Source of the DNA: Histomonas meleagridis | Lineage: Eukaryota > Parabasalia > Tritrichomonadida > Dientamoebidae | Length of the DNA: 64,000 nt | Direction of reading: 5' to 3' | Assembly: GCA_020186115.1 (NCBI GenBank) | Contig: WSYJ01000020.1 | Location: 1 to 64,000 of the forward strand | Shown here: positions 18,909 through 29,875 of the stretch, in pieces | Layout of the letters: each line of letters starts with the position of its first letter | Position numbering within the stretch: position 1 is the first letter of the stretch | The notes under the pieces: model-generated | Seen by the model: only the letters and a program-made list of their open reading frames with translations | Databases searched by the model: none | Told to the model about the DNA's origin: nothing | Position numbers and translations under genes: made by a program

Positions 18909-20135
18909 ATGATACCGCCGAAGAAATTCCAAGAGAAATATCTTCATGTTGATTTTTTAAGGCAAGCATTCGACGCTGATATGACGCATATTCTTAACTA
19001 TTTCTTTGCGATGTCATATGCCCTTGGAGAATTAAAATTCAATAATGATGTTTTACCTCAGTCATCAAACGGAATTGGTAACACAGGGACTCTATACGAT
19101 GCTTATACTAGCATGGATAAAGAGTTTGATAAAATTCAACATAATATCAACGAAATGGCAAGCTCTATCGTAAACACCTTTACAACAAGCGTTGGCTCAT
19201 TTGCATCCAAGAAAAACGACAAAGTTTCCAAACTATCCAAAGAACTTTTTGAATTAGTTACAAGTCTTGATAGTGTGCAACAAGTGATGGATGGATTCAC
19301 TGCTTCTCATTCTGAGATGATACAAAAGTTTGCAAAGTCCACAAATGATTTAGTACGTCAACCTGATAATTCTGGAATCCTCAAAAAGCTTCAATTACAA
19401 TTTGGGAAGATTGTCGAAGCTCGCGCTAAGAACGAAAAGGCTAGAGCCACCATGATAACCACGGGCAAAACCTCCATTATCAAATACCGACAAAATCTCG
19501 AAGAAATTTCGCAAACATTTCTTCAAAGAGAGAATACGTTTCATGACCTTTTCATATGGGTATCAGATTCTTATCAAGATCTTTGCACAAAATTACTCGA
19601 GAGTATCAATAACATAAGAACAGCTGTTGATAATGTCAATTTTGAAAGTGACTTCAAAGCATTTATCAATGATAATTCCATTTTCAGGCAAGAAGTTATA
19701 GGTGAAGACTTTGAACCTTTCGACACGAGTGGACCAGCATTCGAAGGAACGGACACATCATTTTCAATTGAAATTTCAATGGATTATCCTATCGGCTTGG
19801 CGAACGTTATACATGATCACAGAGCAGATGGAACAAACGAAATTAGCTGTAAGGCTGGGAAGAATATTCTTATATTGGAAGAACCAACTTATCCTTGGGT
19901 TTATGTTATGAATCCTAGGACTCGTGTAAAAGGTTTTATTCCATCATCTTGCATATCAAAGATTGGCAAAAAGTTCGGTGTAATTATCCGTGATTTTAAT
20001 GGTGCTGACGCTTCAATGCAAGTTGGCGAATATGTTGCTATCACTGATGAAAATAAAGTTTCATATTTCATTGAAAACACATTTTGTGTTAAGACAACAA
20101 TCGAAAAGAATTATGTTGGAATCATTTACATTTGA
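18909..20135 (+). CDS. BAR/F-BAR-like protein with C-terminal SH3 domains
   Basis: 408 residues. Residues about 1-230 are helical and charged with long heptad-like stretches (for example YDAYTSMDKEFDKIQHNI, and RATMITTGKTSIIKYRQNLE), in keeping with a BAR-type membrane-bending dimer. After an acidic linker (IGEDFEPFDTSG) comes an SH3 domain at about 290-350: GLANVIHDHRADGTNEISC, then WVYVMNPRTRVKGFIPSSCI, which keeps the final G-x-IPS-x-x-I/V motif. A second, weaker SH3-like stretch ends the protein (FGVIIRDFNGADASMQVGEY). Such proteins link curved membrane to actin and endocytic partners. The gene lies between the arms of the inverted duplication and is intact. It may pair functionally with Arp2 in this window, but nothing local proves it. 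Confidence 0.72.
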   Translation: MIPPKKFQEKYLHVDFLRQAFDADMTHILNYFFAMSYALGELKFNNDVLPQSSNGIGNTGTLYDAYTSMDKEFDKIQHNINEMASSIVNTFTTSVGSFASKKNDKVSKLSKELFELVTSLDSVQQVMDGFTASHSEMIQKFAKSTNDLVRQPDNSGILKKLQLQFGKIVEARAKNEKARATMITTGKTSIIKYRQNLEEISQTFLQRENTFHDLFIWVSDSYQDLCTKLLESINNIRTAVDNVNFESDFKAFINDNSIFRQEVIGEDFEPFDTSGPAFEGTDTSFSIEISMDYPIGLANVIHDHRADGTNEISCKAGKNILILEEPTYPWVYVMNPRTRVKGFIPSSCISKIGKKFGVIIRDFNGADASMQVGEYVAITDENKVSYFIENTFCVKTTIEKNYVGIIYI

Positions 20136-20773
20136 AGCTGCACAAGCTAAATAACAATATGTTTCACTAAAAATTAATTTTATTTTTCATAAATAATTTT
20201 TAAGAAAGCAAATATATCTTTCTAATCAAATTGCTTTTTTTTGCTCACTTTAAAATGAGAAAAATGTTAAAAAATGTTTTCTCTATTACAAAAAAAAAAT
20301 TTAAAAACAGAAGATGAAAAAACAAAGTTATATGTGAACAATTTAGAAGGTTATGAATTACATTTTAAAAAAGACGCTGTCAACCAAATAAACGGTCTTT
20401 TCAAATCAGAAAATCAATTTTTTTCATTTTCAACTGAATCAAATTTAAAAAAAATATAAATAAATAAGTATACACATTCTATTCAATAAAATTATCTTAA
20501 CCAAATTTTGTTATCTTGTTTTTATATGAGCAATCTCCAAAATTCCAAAATGCTTTTTTGGGCTTTAGGATTAAATACAGAAGTTCGAATTAAATAAATA
20601 CATAGAACTAATAATAGTCAATATTAATTTATATAATTTTTCTGTAGTTTTCATTTTGTTTTTAAGTTATACAAGATTTTCAATATCTATAGATCAGAGC
20701 AAAAATTCGAAAATCTGTCTTTGCAATTTTTTAAATTTTTATGTTCTATAAATAGGATAATTCTTGAAACAAT
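20136..20773. other. Intergenic with a short coding-like piece
   Basis: A plus-strand 61-codon frame (20274-20459: NNLEGYELHFKKDAVNQING) is present but lacks any recognised domain. Otherwise AT-rich with no feature seen. Confidence 0.4.
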
Positions 20774-21370
20774 TTATTCATTATTGGAGGCTCTGGACAA
20801 AAAAGAAAAATTAACTTTTTGAATTAATTTTGCGGTTACAGATGTATCAAGATTTGAATGTGGGAAGTCAAATTTTAATACTTTACAAAAAAAATTTGAG
20901 AGCAAATCCATCAAGATTCGTTTCTCCACGAGTGAGCGATAGTCACAACAAGTAATCACAAAATTAAACAGAAGATAAAAATGTTTCAAACATTTTTTCA
21001 ACAATACTTGTATATACTGGTTTAGATGTGGTTAATTGATATATCCAGTCTTTACTTAGATGACCGTTTGTGTATTGTATCGACACGAATTTAAATGGAA
21101 AGTGACTAAATTCAAAGGAAATTTTAAAAAAAATTATTATATCTTCATAAAAATTTGTCTACTGTTCTTATATGTTAAAATCTGATATGTATTAAATACA
21201 TTACAAATAATTTTAGAATTAAAAAAAATTTTATAAGAGGGAAAATTGGTTGACAGTGTCTTTTTTAAAATTATTGCCCAACAACGCACTCAATAGTAGT
21301 TGCTGATAATCGGGATGTTCGCATACATCACTTACGACCACCAACGATGCCAATTTACAGCAAAACTTTC
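20774..21370 (-). pseudogene. Decayed ORF pieces, unknown
   Basis: Minus-strand pieces read KLASLVVVSDVCEHPDYQQL then LLSALLGNNFKKDTVNQFSL (about 21370-21240). After a gap come LSKDWIYQLTTSKPVYTSIV with EKMFETFLSSV, and then CDYRSLVEKRILMDLLSNFF to 20774, in different frames. Helical composition suggests a HEAT/ARM-like protein. No family is assigned. Confidence 0.42.
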
Positions 21371-21612
21371 AAAGATATTTGGTCTTTCCAATTTTTCACT
21401 TTTTTATAAAATAAAAAAGAATTGAAACCACAAAAGCTTCCTAATAAAATTTTTTTGCTGGTGGAAAAGGAGGAGCATTAACCGCAATAAAAATATAAAA
21501 ACACAAAATGAGTTTATTTAAGAGGTCATCATTTGCAATTTTTCATTCTTTAAAAAAAAATTAATAATAACAATTATTTATTAAACATTCAAAGTATAAT
21601 AAGACAGTGTTT

Positions 21613-21918
21613 TTATGACGTAAATAATAAAGGAACAGGTGGAAAATTATTTGTATTTTGATCTCTAAGTTGAAGAATAATATTTTCTCCATCAGAAATA
21701 TAAACCATTTTCAGCGTGCTTTCATTCCGAAAGGTTTTGTTGAGATATCTTGGTAATAATAATCTCATATCTTTAATTTGACGATTAACAAATTTTTTTA
21801 AAAGCCTTTTGATTTTAAGGCACGTTGTATCCATTTCTACATTCAGGTAAATTATATTGTTTTCCCATCTTATCTTAATGAAAACCATCTTTTTTGTTTC
21901 AACGATCATTAACCGCAT
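21613..21918 (-). CDS. Small ubiquitin-like protein, possibly elongin B-like
   Basis: The start is uncertain. ATG 21918 follows TCATTTTG...CAAATG, and ATG 21888 gives the cleaner domain start. From 21888 it is 91 residues: MVFIKIRWENNIIYLNVEMD, then TTCLKIKRLLKKFVNRQIKD, then YISDGENIILQL and a tail NNFPPVPLLFTS. The beta-beta-alpha-beta layout and the K-I-x-R at the end of strand one resemble the ubiquitin fold, and the K-R-x-(V/L) helix resembles elongin B. There is no C-terminal GG, so it would not be conjugated. An elongin A homologue lies 3.2 kb away, a suggestive but not conclusive neighbour. Confidence 0.45.
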   Translation of the reverse strand: MRLMIVETKKMVFIKIRWENNIIYLNVEMDTTCLKIKRLLKKFVNRQIKDMRLLLPRYLNKTFRNESTLKMVYISDGENIILQLRDQNTNNFPPVPLLFTS

Positions 21919-21981
21919 TTGTTGACAAAATGATCGGCAACAAACGGTCGTTGAAAATGTCTTCCATACCATTTTGATCAA

Positions 21982-22767
21982 TGCTAAAATTTTTGAATTA
22001 AGGTATGCAGTGTGTTGCCTTAGTGTGTCCCATTAGTAATTTTAAGACTTATTTCATGTTAACAACAATAAATGATTTTCACAAATTGATATCTGATTGA
22101 ATTTTATATTAAGCATAAAAGCTGGAATATCGTATTCATGTTTAATAGTTTTAGTGTCTTGCGGATCTTATTTTAATTTACTTTATGTATTTTTTTGACT
22201 TCATCAAAATCAAAATCAAGTTTTTTGGATTCACTATATAAAAAACCGTACAAACACAAAACTTTCAACGTGTCTAATCAAAAAATTCAGTCACATGTGA
22301 CATTTTTTAAAATATGTTTCTGTTTTCTTGATTTCTTATAATAATTTACAGTATTGGACAAGTAAAAATACCCCTTGATTTGAACATTAGATATTAAAAA
22401 TCTTGTATCATTTAAAAACATTAAAAAATAATTATTTTGATTTTTGAAATTTAATTTAGAGGAAAATGAAAAAAAAACAACTTTTTTGGATTTGAAACGA
22501 ATGTTTCTTTAATTAACTTTAACCTTCCTGATTCGGTTATGTTTTTTAAAAAGGTTGATAGGTTCCTTAATATATTGAATCACAGAAAATATTTTTGTCT
22601 CCGTACTTTTATGAAAAACCTAATAATTTTCAAATAAATCATACAAAAATACTAAAAAACACCGGAATGATTTGAGTGGTTCATATTCAAAAAACTAAAT
22701 CACAATTGAATTTGAAAATGCAAAACAATAATAAAAAGATAAAAATGGTTTTCGAATTTGTTTTAAT
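21982..22767. other. Intergenic, no gene seen
   Basis: AT-rich, between the ubiquitin-like gene and the repeat protein. No ORF or repeat worth reporting was seen. Confidence 0.6.
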
Positions 22768-22772
22768 TCATT
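22768..22772 (+). promoter_or_regulatory. Initiator of the Ser/Glu repeat protein
   Basis: TCATT lies 7 bases upstream of the ATG at 22780 within an otherwise T-rich stretch, matching the trichomonad Inr. Confidence 0.5.
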
Positions 22773-22779
22773 TTTTTAA

Positions 22780-24631
22780 ATGTATCTTTCTCTTCTGATC
22801 ATTCTTTGTTTCGAAAATTCTTTAGAGAATGACATTTCAAAGAGAATTAAAATAAGGGAGAAAAACATCCAAATCAAGAAAGAAAATGTATTAAAATTTA
22901 AAAGGAATGTAAATTCAAAAACTGAATCTTCATTTATTTCTCTTGAAAAAGAAAACACAGAAGAATCAATACCATTAGATACGCAATTGGAAGAGAGTTC
23001 ATCAATTGAAACAAGTTCATCAAGTGAGAAAGGAGAAATAACAGAAGCAACAGAATTCCCAATCACACAAGCAAAAAGTTCAACAATAGAATCGATTGAA
23101 ACAAGTTCATCAAGCGAATCAAGTGAAACAAGTTCATCAAGTGAGAAAGGAGAAATAACAGAAGAAACACAATTTCCAATCACACAAGCAGAAAGTTCAA
23201 CAATAGAATCGATTGAAACAAGTTCATCAAGCGAATCAAGTGAAACAAGTTCATCAAGTGAAAAAGGCGAAATAACAGAAGAAACACAATTTCCAATCAC
23301 ACAAGCAAAAAGTTCAACAATAGAATCAATTGAAACAAGTTCATCAAGTGAGAAAGGAGAAATAACAGAAGCAACAGAATTCCCAATCACACAAGCAAAA
23401 AGTTCAACAATAGAATCAATTGAAACAAGTTCATCAAGCGAATCAAGTGAAACAAGTTCATCAAGTGAGAAAGGAGAAATAACAGAAGCAACAGAATTTC
23501 CAATCACACAAGCAAAAAGTTCAACAATAGAATCGATTGAAACAAGTTCATCAAGCGAATCAAGTGAAACAAGTTCATCAAGTGAAAAAGGAGAAATAAC
23601 AGAAGAAACACAATTTCCAATCACACAAGCAGAAAGTTCAACAATAGAATCGATTGAAACAAGTTCATCAAGCGAATCAAGCGAAACAAGTTCATCAAGT
23701 GAGAAAGGAGAAATAACAGAAGCAACAGAATTCCCAATCACACAAGCAAAAAAGTTCAACAATAGAATCAATTGAAACAAGTTCATCAAGCGAATCAAGT
23801 GAAACAAGTTCATCAAGTGAGAAAGGAGAAATAACAGAAGCAACAGAATTTCCAATCACACAAGCAAAAAGTTCAACAATAGAATCGATTGAAACAAGTT
23901 CATCAAGCGAATCAAGTGAAACAAGTTCATCAAGTGAAAAAGGCGAAATAACAGAAGAAACACAATTTCCAATCACACAAGCAGAAAGTTCAACAATAGA
24001 ATCGATTGAAACAAGTTCATCAAGCGAATCAAGCGAAACAAGTTCATCAAGTGAGAAAGGAGAAATAACAGAAGCAACAGAATTCCCAATCACACAAGCA
24101 AAAAGTTCAACAATAGAATCGATTGAAACAAGTTCATCAAGCGAATCAAGTGAAACAAGTTCATCAAGTGAGAAAGGAGAAATAACAGAAGAAACACAAT
24201 TTCCAATCACACAAGCAGAAAGTTCAACAATAGAATCGATTGAAACAAGTTCATCAAGCGAATCAAGTGAAACAAGTTCATCAAGTGAGAAAGGAGAAAT
24301 AACAGAAGAAACACAATTTCCAATCACACAAGCAGAAAGTTCAACAATAGAATCGATTGAAACAAGTTCATCAAGCGAATCAAGTGAAACAAGTTCATCA
24401 AGTGAGAAAGGAGAAATAACAGAAGAAACACAATTTCCAATCACACAAGCAGAAAGTTCAACAATAGAATCGATTGAAACAAGTTCATCAAGCGAATCAA
24501 GTGAAACAAGTTCATCAAGTGAAAAAGGCGAAATAACAGAAGAAACACAATTCCCAATCACACAAGCAAAAAGTTCAACAATAGAATCGATTGAAACAAG
24601 TTCATCAAGCGAATCAAGTGAATCAAGCTAA
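22780..24631 (+). CDS. Secreted Ser/Glu-rich protein with fourteen 39-residue repeats, one frameshift
   Basis: The N-terminus MYLSLLIILCFENSLE looks like a signal peptide. After a basic stretch, from about 23004, come 14 tandem units of 117 bp (39 residues). Each contains IETSSSSESSETSSSSEKGE, then ITE(A/E)T(E/Q)FPITQA(K/E)SSTIES. The unit near 23359 is 27 bp shorter. Two unit types (EATEFP and EETQFP) are interspersed, indicating repeat exchange. In the seventh unit a run of six A (23748-23753) replaces five, shifting the frame, so the continuous product stops at 23775. The later units are all 117 bp apart and end at TAA 24629-24631. Without the extra A the product would be about 616 residues. 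The homopolymer position leaves open an assembly error or phase-variable slippage. Function unknown; a secreted acidic, probably phosphorylated or glycosylated, surface protein is plausible. Confidence 0.72.
23004..24628. repeat. 117-bp coding tandem repeat, 14 units
   Basis: Unit boundaries can be followed by the motif for FPITQA at spacings of 117 bp. The exceptions are one 87-90-bp unit near 23272-23359 and one 118-bp step at the frameshift. The opposite strand is also open over most of the array because the repeat lacks stop codons in that frame. Confidence 0.92.
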
Positions 24632-25125
24632 GTAAAAGCTCTTGAAACCATTTTTTATAAATCATTTTACATTTAAAATTTTAACCATCAAACACAAATA
24701 TTTGAAATACTTAATCAAATAATTCAGGAAATTTAGAAGTTTTTAATTTTAACATATATCAACTAAGTAAATTTAGTTAGATATTTAAATGTGAACACCT
24801 TAAAGTTGTAGTATGATGAAATTTTATCAGTTTTTGTTTATTAGGTTCATAATCAACCTAATTGATGAAGATTCCACATTTAGGAATCAGATTATAGTTC
24901 CCCAACAATTGTTTTTTTCCCTGTGGATAACAGTTCACTGACCATTGATTTTGGATATCAAAAACGCCTAAATATATATAGGGATTTATGGGAAACATAA
25001 AAATACACCGAAATGAAAAACAATGATATTATTTTACTTTCTAAATAATCTCACGATTTATTCCTTGGGAAGCAATAATTTTCATATATCATGTGAACAA
25101 GATGAAAAAGGAATAAATATTGTGT
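24632..25125. other. Intergenic between convergent genes
   Basis: AT-rich spacer between the repeat protein (plus strand) and elongin A (minus strand). No feature seen. Confidence 0.6.
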
Positions 25126-25638
25126 TCACTTCCGACGATAATTCTTGTAGAAGTCTTGGGCAAGCCTACCCATCCCTGATGTGCTTGAACTTCTGAGTCT
25201 AGATCCATGTGTACTGTTCTTTCGCGTACCTTGATTGATTTCAGAAGGATCAATAAATTTCTTTGTTTTGGTTTCCTCTTTAATGTGCTTTTTAATTATA
25301 GGCCTGTGAATTTTTTCTTGAAATTCTAATTCTTTTTGATCATAGTATTTACGCCAAGTGGCTCCAGGAGGAAGAACTAAGGGATCGCGTTTACCAACCC
25401 AAAACTTTTTTAACACTATAACACGCCAAAGTTCTTCTAAAATATCATTAAATCCAGGAATTTTGGAATTAGGTGAATTATCTTGAATTTCAATTAAATC
25501 TTTTGGACCAACGTTTCTTAATATTTGACGAATTAAATGAGGAGGAACACCTGTAAATATTATGTTTCTTGGATTAATTGTAGCTAATCGATTGAGACAA
25601 ATCTCTTTGAGAGTTGGGAAGTGATCACTTGGTTTCAT
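25126..25638 (-). CDS. Elongin A-like protein
   Basis: 170 residues. The N-terminal 100 residues match the elongin A (RNA polymerase II SIII subunit A) domain: LKEICLNRLATINPRNIIFT (the BC-box-like opening LxxxCLxxL), then GVPPHLIRQILRNVGPKDLI, EIQDNSPN, ELWRVIVLKKFW and LPPGATWRKYYDQKE. The tail is basic and Ser-rich (RLRSSSTSGMGRLAQDFYKN). In other eukaryotes elongin A stimulates transcript elongation and, with elongin B/C and cullin, forms a ubiquitin ligase for stalled polymerase. The trichomonad protein is short and lacks the N-terminal TFIIS-like domain of animal elongin A. The ATG follows a region containing AACGGT, but no clean TCATT. Confidence 0.85.
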   Translation of the reverse strand: MKPSDHFPTLKEICLNRLATINPRNIIFTGVPPHLIRQILRNVGPKDLIEIQDNSPNSKIPGFNDILEELWRVIVLKKFWVGKRDPLVLPPGATWRKYYDQKELEFQEKIHRPIIKKHIKEETKTKKFIDPSEINQGTRKNSTHGSRLRSSSTSGMGRLAQDFYKNYRRK

Positions 25639-26309
25639 TGTCGGTTTAAGGACCGTTAAGGAGGGTCTGCTATGAGCAGAAACTTTGCAGGGAATTTAAC
25701 AGACATGCTGAAGTACTTTGTAAACCAACATTCCTTCTAGATTCTTTCAACCGGGGGCAATCGTGCCATATTGCCATTTTCAAAATCTCTTGCCATATGG
25801 CAACAGACTTAGTTAAAATGGCAACAAACTTAGTCAATTAAATTGTATATCATTCAAATGTGGCAACGATAGCTCTCAAATATGGCAACAAACTTAGTCA
25901 ATTAAATTGTATATCATTCAAATGTGGCAACGATAGCTCTCAAATATGGCAACAAACTCAGAAAAGCTCTATCGTATTTCTATCGTAAAAGTGACATCGA
26001 TGTAAAGGAATTGAATAGTTTACATCTAATATAAAGTATTGAAAAAGATTAAAAGTATTTTGACTCATCGACTTTTTAGATAAATTTTAATCTCTAAATA
26101 TTTTGTTACATATAATTATATGTAAACTATGCAAAAAGTGGCGATATATCGACCGTTAATTTCAGCAACATCCCGACTACAACATCTGAAAAACTTCACT
26201 TATCAATAAATAAAATACAAAAAATTATCAAAATTCTCAAAGTTTAATAAAATATATCAACCTAAATTGCATTACTTGGCTATTTGAGTTTATTCATATG
26301 TGTGAATAA
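25639..26309. other. Intergenic with a short tandem repeat
   Basis: No gene seen. It holds the 64-bp direct repeat listed separately and several TGGCAAC motifs. Confidence 0.6.
25818..25965. repeat. 64-bp tandem direct repeat, two copies plus a partial
   Basis: The unit begins ATGGCAACAAACTTAGTCAA and ends in CGATAGCTCTCAAAT. Copies start at 25818 and 25882, and a partial third at 25946. The two full copies appear identical, which suggests recent duplication. Confidence 0.85.
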
Positions 26310-28160
26310 AGAGAACTAAATTATTTGATAATGTGCTTAAAATTATAAAAAAGATTTATTCCAAAAATTTCAAAAATTGATCTTGTATTTACTTTATTCG
26401 TTCCTGCTGAATTTTGTTAAATAATTAAAAAAGAATATGAGTATCGAAATACAACAAGATCGTAATGAACAAGAGAGGAGATTTCCACGTTTATAAACGT
26501 TTTTTTCACTGTACGTTAAAGCTTTTACTTTAACAAATCATTTTCTTCAACAATATGCTTTATTTATAATTAACACATGATTTACCATAATTCGTTACAA
26601 ATGGTTGTCTCCAAACTTAACAAGTGAAAGTTATTGTTTCAACATGGCAGAACAGATCAAAAAACATGCATTGAATAACGGTTTCTTTACCACAACATTC
26701 ACATTTGAATTTTAATATATCATAAAAATCAATGATACAATTAAGAAAATGATAAGAGTAACATTAAGACATACAAAAACCCTAAATCTAAATGATACTA
26801 AACCTAGATTGCATGATGTGCAAATTCTTATGAGTGGCAAACAATTTAGTAATAATTTGCTAAATCTATGAAATGTATTGTATGAAATATTATGTGCTTT
26901 TTATGACATTGTATACTCTCAAAATCATTTTATTACAAAACAAAATAGGAAAGTAAGTGATCATATAAATTAATAAGTTAATATTCACTAATTTATTTGA
27001 ATACCGCTGATCAATTGAACATATTCATAAGACATGAAATTTTATCATAAAATTTATAATTTCCAACGTTAAATTAATTTTATATTCTTAAAAAGTTCAT
27101 AAATTGACTGTTTAACCAGATGTATTTGCCCTCATAAAATTTAAATAACGTTCGAATTCGATACAGAAGACCAAACAAACATTTTTTATAAAAATATTAA
27201 TATCTTAATATAAAATTAATATAATATTTATAATTTTTCAAATAATATTTCTCATATTAATTATATTATAAATATTTGTTTTTTTTCAAATATTCAAATT
27301 TTATTCAAAAGAAATAATAATTTTAAGATTTTTAATGATATATTTTTCAAGTATATTTAAAATATTTGAGTTCACTTGATTAAATGATTCAACAAAATAT
27401 GAATGTTAATGATGCTACAATATTAAAAGTACTATCAGAATATTTAGAAAGCAATAATAATAAATTATTTTTCATCTCAGAACTTAGTATCAAATTTAAT
27501 GTTAGTAAAAGAACAGTGAAAGATTTCATCACAGTTTGTGATGGTATTGAAGTTTGTCGAAGATGTTCGAATGATATGTTTCAATGGATTGGTATTAATA
27601 ATATTCAAAATACTATAAAAAAAATTTAAAGAAGAAATCGAAAAAAGTTCACAAAACAATGAAATATTAATGCTATTTGATTGTAGTTCTAATGGAGGAC
27701 TTGATAATATATCAATATTAGTTATTAAATTATTCTTTTATTTAAACAAGAATTGTTTAAATTTACATAAAATTGCGAAATTATTTTCACAAGGGAAAAG
27801 TAAATATAAAACGATGCTTCGCAAATTATATACAGTTGGCATTGGATTACGAATTTGTGGTATTGTTTCAAAAACTAATCGAACATCTGAAATTCATTTC
27901 AATTATTTTAATTATTTTGATTCTAAAAAGAAAGAATATTAATGGTTTTGATGTATTTCGATTAAACTTTATCTTAAATTCAGAAGAAGATATTCAAAGA
28001 GCAAAAGAATTTCGAAGAAGAATTGATATATTTGAGAATTATGTTTCAAATTATAATGATATTATTAATAGTGGAATAAATTCTCAAATTTATAAGGCTC
28101 CTCAATACTTATATTAAATAAAACCATTCTTCTCTAATTTTCATTTTTTAATGTTTTAAT
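26310..28160. repeat. Arm 2 of the 1.85-kb inverted duplication
   Basis: Reverse complement of 16935-18787. Differences include an extra A at about 27618 and a few substitutions and indels near 27175-27250. Confidence 0.92.
27384..28117 (+). pseudogene. E2F-like protein with two winged-helix domains (copy 2, frameshifted twice)
   Basis: Same protein as copy 1 at 16970-17708. An additional A in a run after ATACTAT (about 27618-27626) stops the first domain's frame at 27629. The second domain then continues in a shifted frame (LFDCSSNGGLDNISILVIKL) to 27942. The C-terminal section (NINGFDVFRLNFILN, then EFRRRIDIFENYVSNYNDII) lies in a third frame, as in copy 1. The extra A is either a real inactivation or a homopolymer error. 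Because the shared C-terminal break predates the duplication or is under selection, it deserves attention. Confidence 0.65.
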
Positions 28161-28352
28161 GTTTGAAATGTATTTTATTTAATATGTTAAATATATATTA
28201 AACAAAGAAAGTGATAATTCCAAGTAAGTATTGATGTAGACCTATACATTAATGTTTATTTCAAACAATAAATTCAAGTGATTGTGGAAATCAAATGAAC
28301 TTTTTTGTAAAATCCAAATGTTTTTATGTTTAATACTCTTCTTCCATAAAAA

Positions 28353-28940
28353 TTGATGAAAAGAAAACAAACACACTCAAATCCTTCAGACACAATTGTG
28401 TTGCTAAAACCATTAAATACTATAACAGAAGTTCAATCATCATCAACATTACGTTATCGATTGTTATTATTAATGTTAACATTATTACAAGTACCAAACA
28501 CAGAAAATTATGATGAAATGTTAAATAACTTAGCAGAATTTGTTGGAGCGTTAAAAGAACATAAATCAAAAACATGTGAAGAAGCTAATGAATGTATTAA
28601 TACTATTCCGAGTGGTTTCATAAAACGAGGGCAATCATCGTATGTATAGCATCAAACACAAGTAATTTTGTAAGTGCTATTGAATGTACCATGGTAACAA
28701 ATTTGCAAAAACATTAACATTGAAAATCTCGTATAATTATGTTTAATATGTTTTAAGGCTCATCCTATTCAGGATCAGAAGTATTTCGAAGTGCATTACA
28801 ATTTTCGAAAACATTAATTCTTCGATTACCGAAATTTGTTGAATCTTCACGATTCGGCAATGTGATAATACTTGAAATTAACTTTAGAAAAAGGACAAAT
28901 TGGGAAACTAAACACAATAAATTAATAAAGAAATGTATAT
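28353..28940 (+). pseudogene. Decayed coding pieces, unknown
   Basis: A 98-codon frame starts at 28353 (MKRKQTHSNPSDTIVLLKPL, then LLLLMLTLLQVPNTENYDEM and CEEANECINTIPSGFIKRGQ). A further open piece lies at about 28755-28940 (YSGSEVFRSALQFSKTLILR, then LPKFVESSRFGNVIILEINF). Composition is coding-like but frames change and no domain is recognised. It could be one broken gene. Confidence 0.4.
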
Positions 28941-29875
28941 CAATTTTTGATATAGATTAGATCACCTAACGAAGAGAAACTTTCATGTGACGCATGTAAA
29001 TAAGTTAATAAGAACTTAATACATTGAAACAATAAAACAGATGAAACGCAAAGTTTAGGTAATAATAACATCGAATTAGAACAGTTGAAGTGTACACGTT
29101 TTAAATGATCCACGTGAAACTGTATAACGAATAATGAAACAGCCACAGAATTTTGAGGATGAAGAACTAGAATTCGACAAAAGAGGTTGACTTGTGCTAA
29201 AAGAAGCGCCGAAGAAAAATCAAAAAATGAAAAATGATGGAAAGAAGTGATGAATCAGAATAAGTGAATGAAATAGCAGAGAAAATTGAAACAAAAAGAA
29301 CCACAAAGGAAAAGAATCGAAAGCTCAATCTTATTGCTTGGAACAACGCATTCCACTTAATGAGAGTTTAAGAGTATAATGCTTCAAAATGGAAATAATT
29401 CAAATTTTTTTTATAACAGCGTATTTTTCGTACGAAAAATTATAATAATAATAATAAAGATAATTCTTAAAGTATTAATCTTTTTTTTTATAAATATTTG
29501 AAAATTATCAAGACCGAGTGGAACATTTTTTTCTTAATATCGTGCGTTTTTCGAAAAATTATCATTGTATATTAAGTTATCAACAAATTCTTTCGAGTAA
29601 AACAAATATGATTTATTAATAAATCAAAAGTCCGAAAGTTTAATCTGTTTCTATTTATACAATAAAATAATATGAGGTAAATAAATATCACATAATGAAT
29701 TATTTGATTTTAAGATTTGGGATATATTGGAAATGCACATCAAAAATTAAATGAATTTTATAAAGAAGTTAAAAACACGTTACTTACTAAAACATGATTA
29801 CAAAAACCGTAAAATGCATTCATTTCCATTATCAAATTGAATTGACTTGGTTCTCAATCGGCCATCGTTCAACAA
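28941..29875. other. Intergenic with faint coding-like remnants
   Basis: About 28990-29350 is rich in GAA/AAA codons and reads as Lys/Glu-rich pieces broken by stops, perhaps decayed coding sequence. About 29400-29830 is AT-rich without features. Confidence 0.4.

Noticed and set aside
22776-24561. Long open frames on the minus strand opposite the Ser/Glu repeat (SLDELVS repeats)
   Set aside because: They are the mirror of the 117-bp repeat, which lacks stops in that frame. The plus strand has the signal peptide, initiator and sensible ends.
23004-24628. CRISPR-like array
   Set aside because: The repeats are coding, contiguous without unique spacers, and the organism is eukaryotic.
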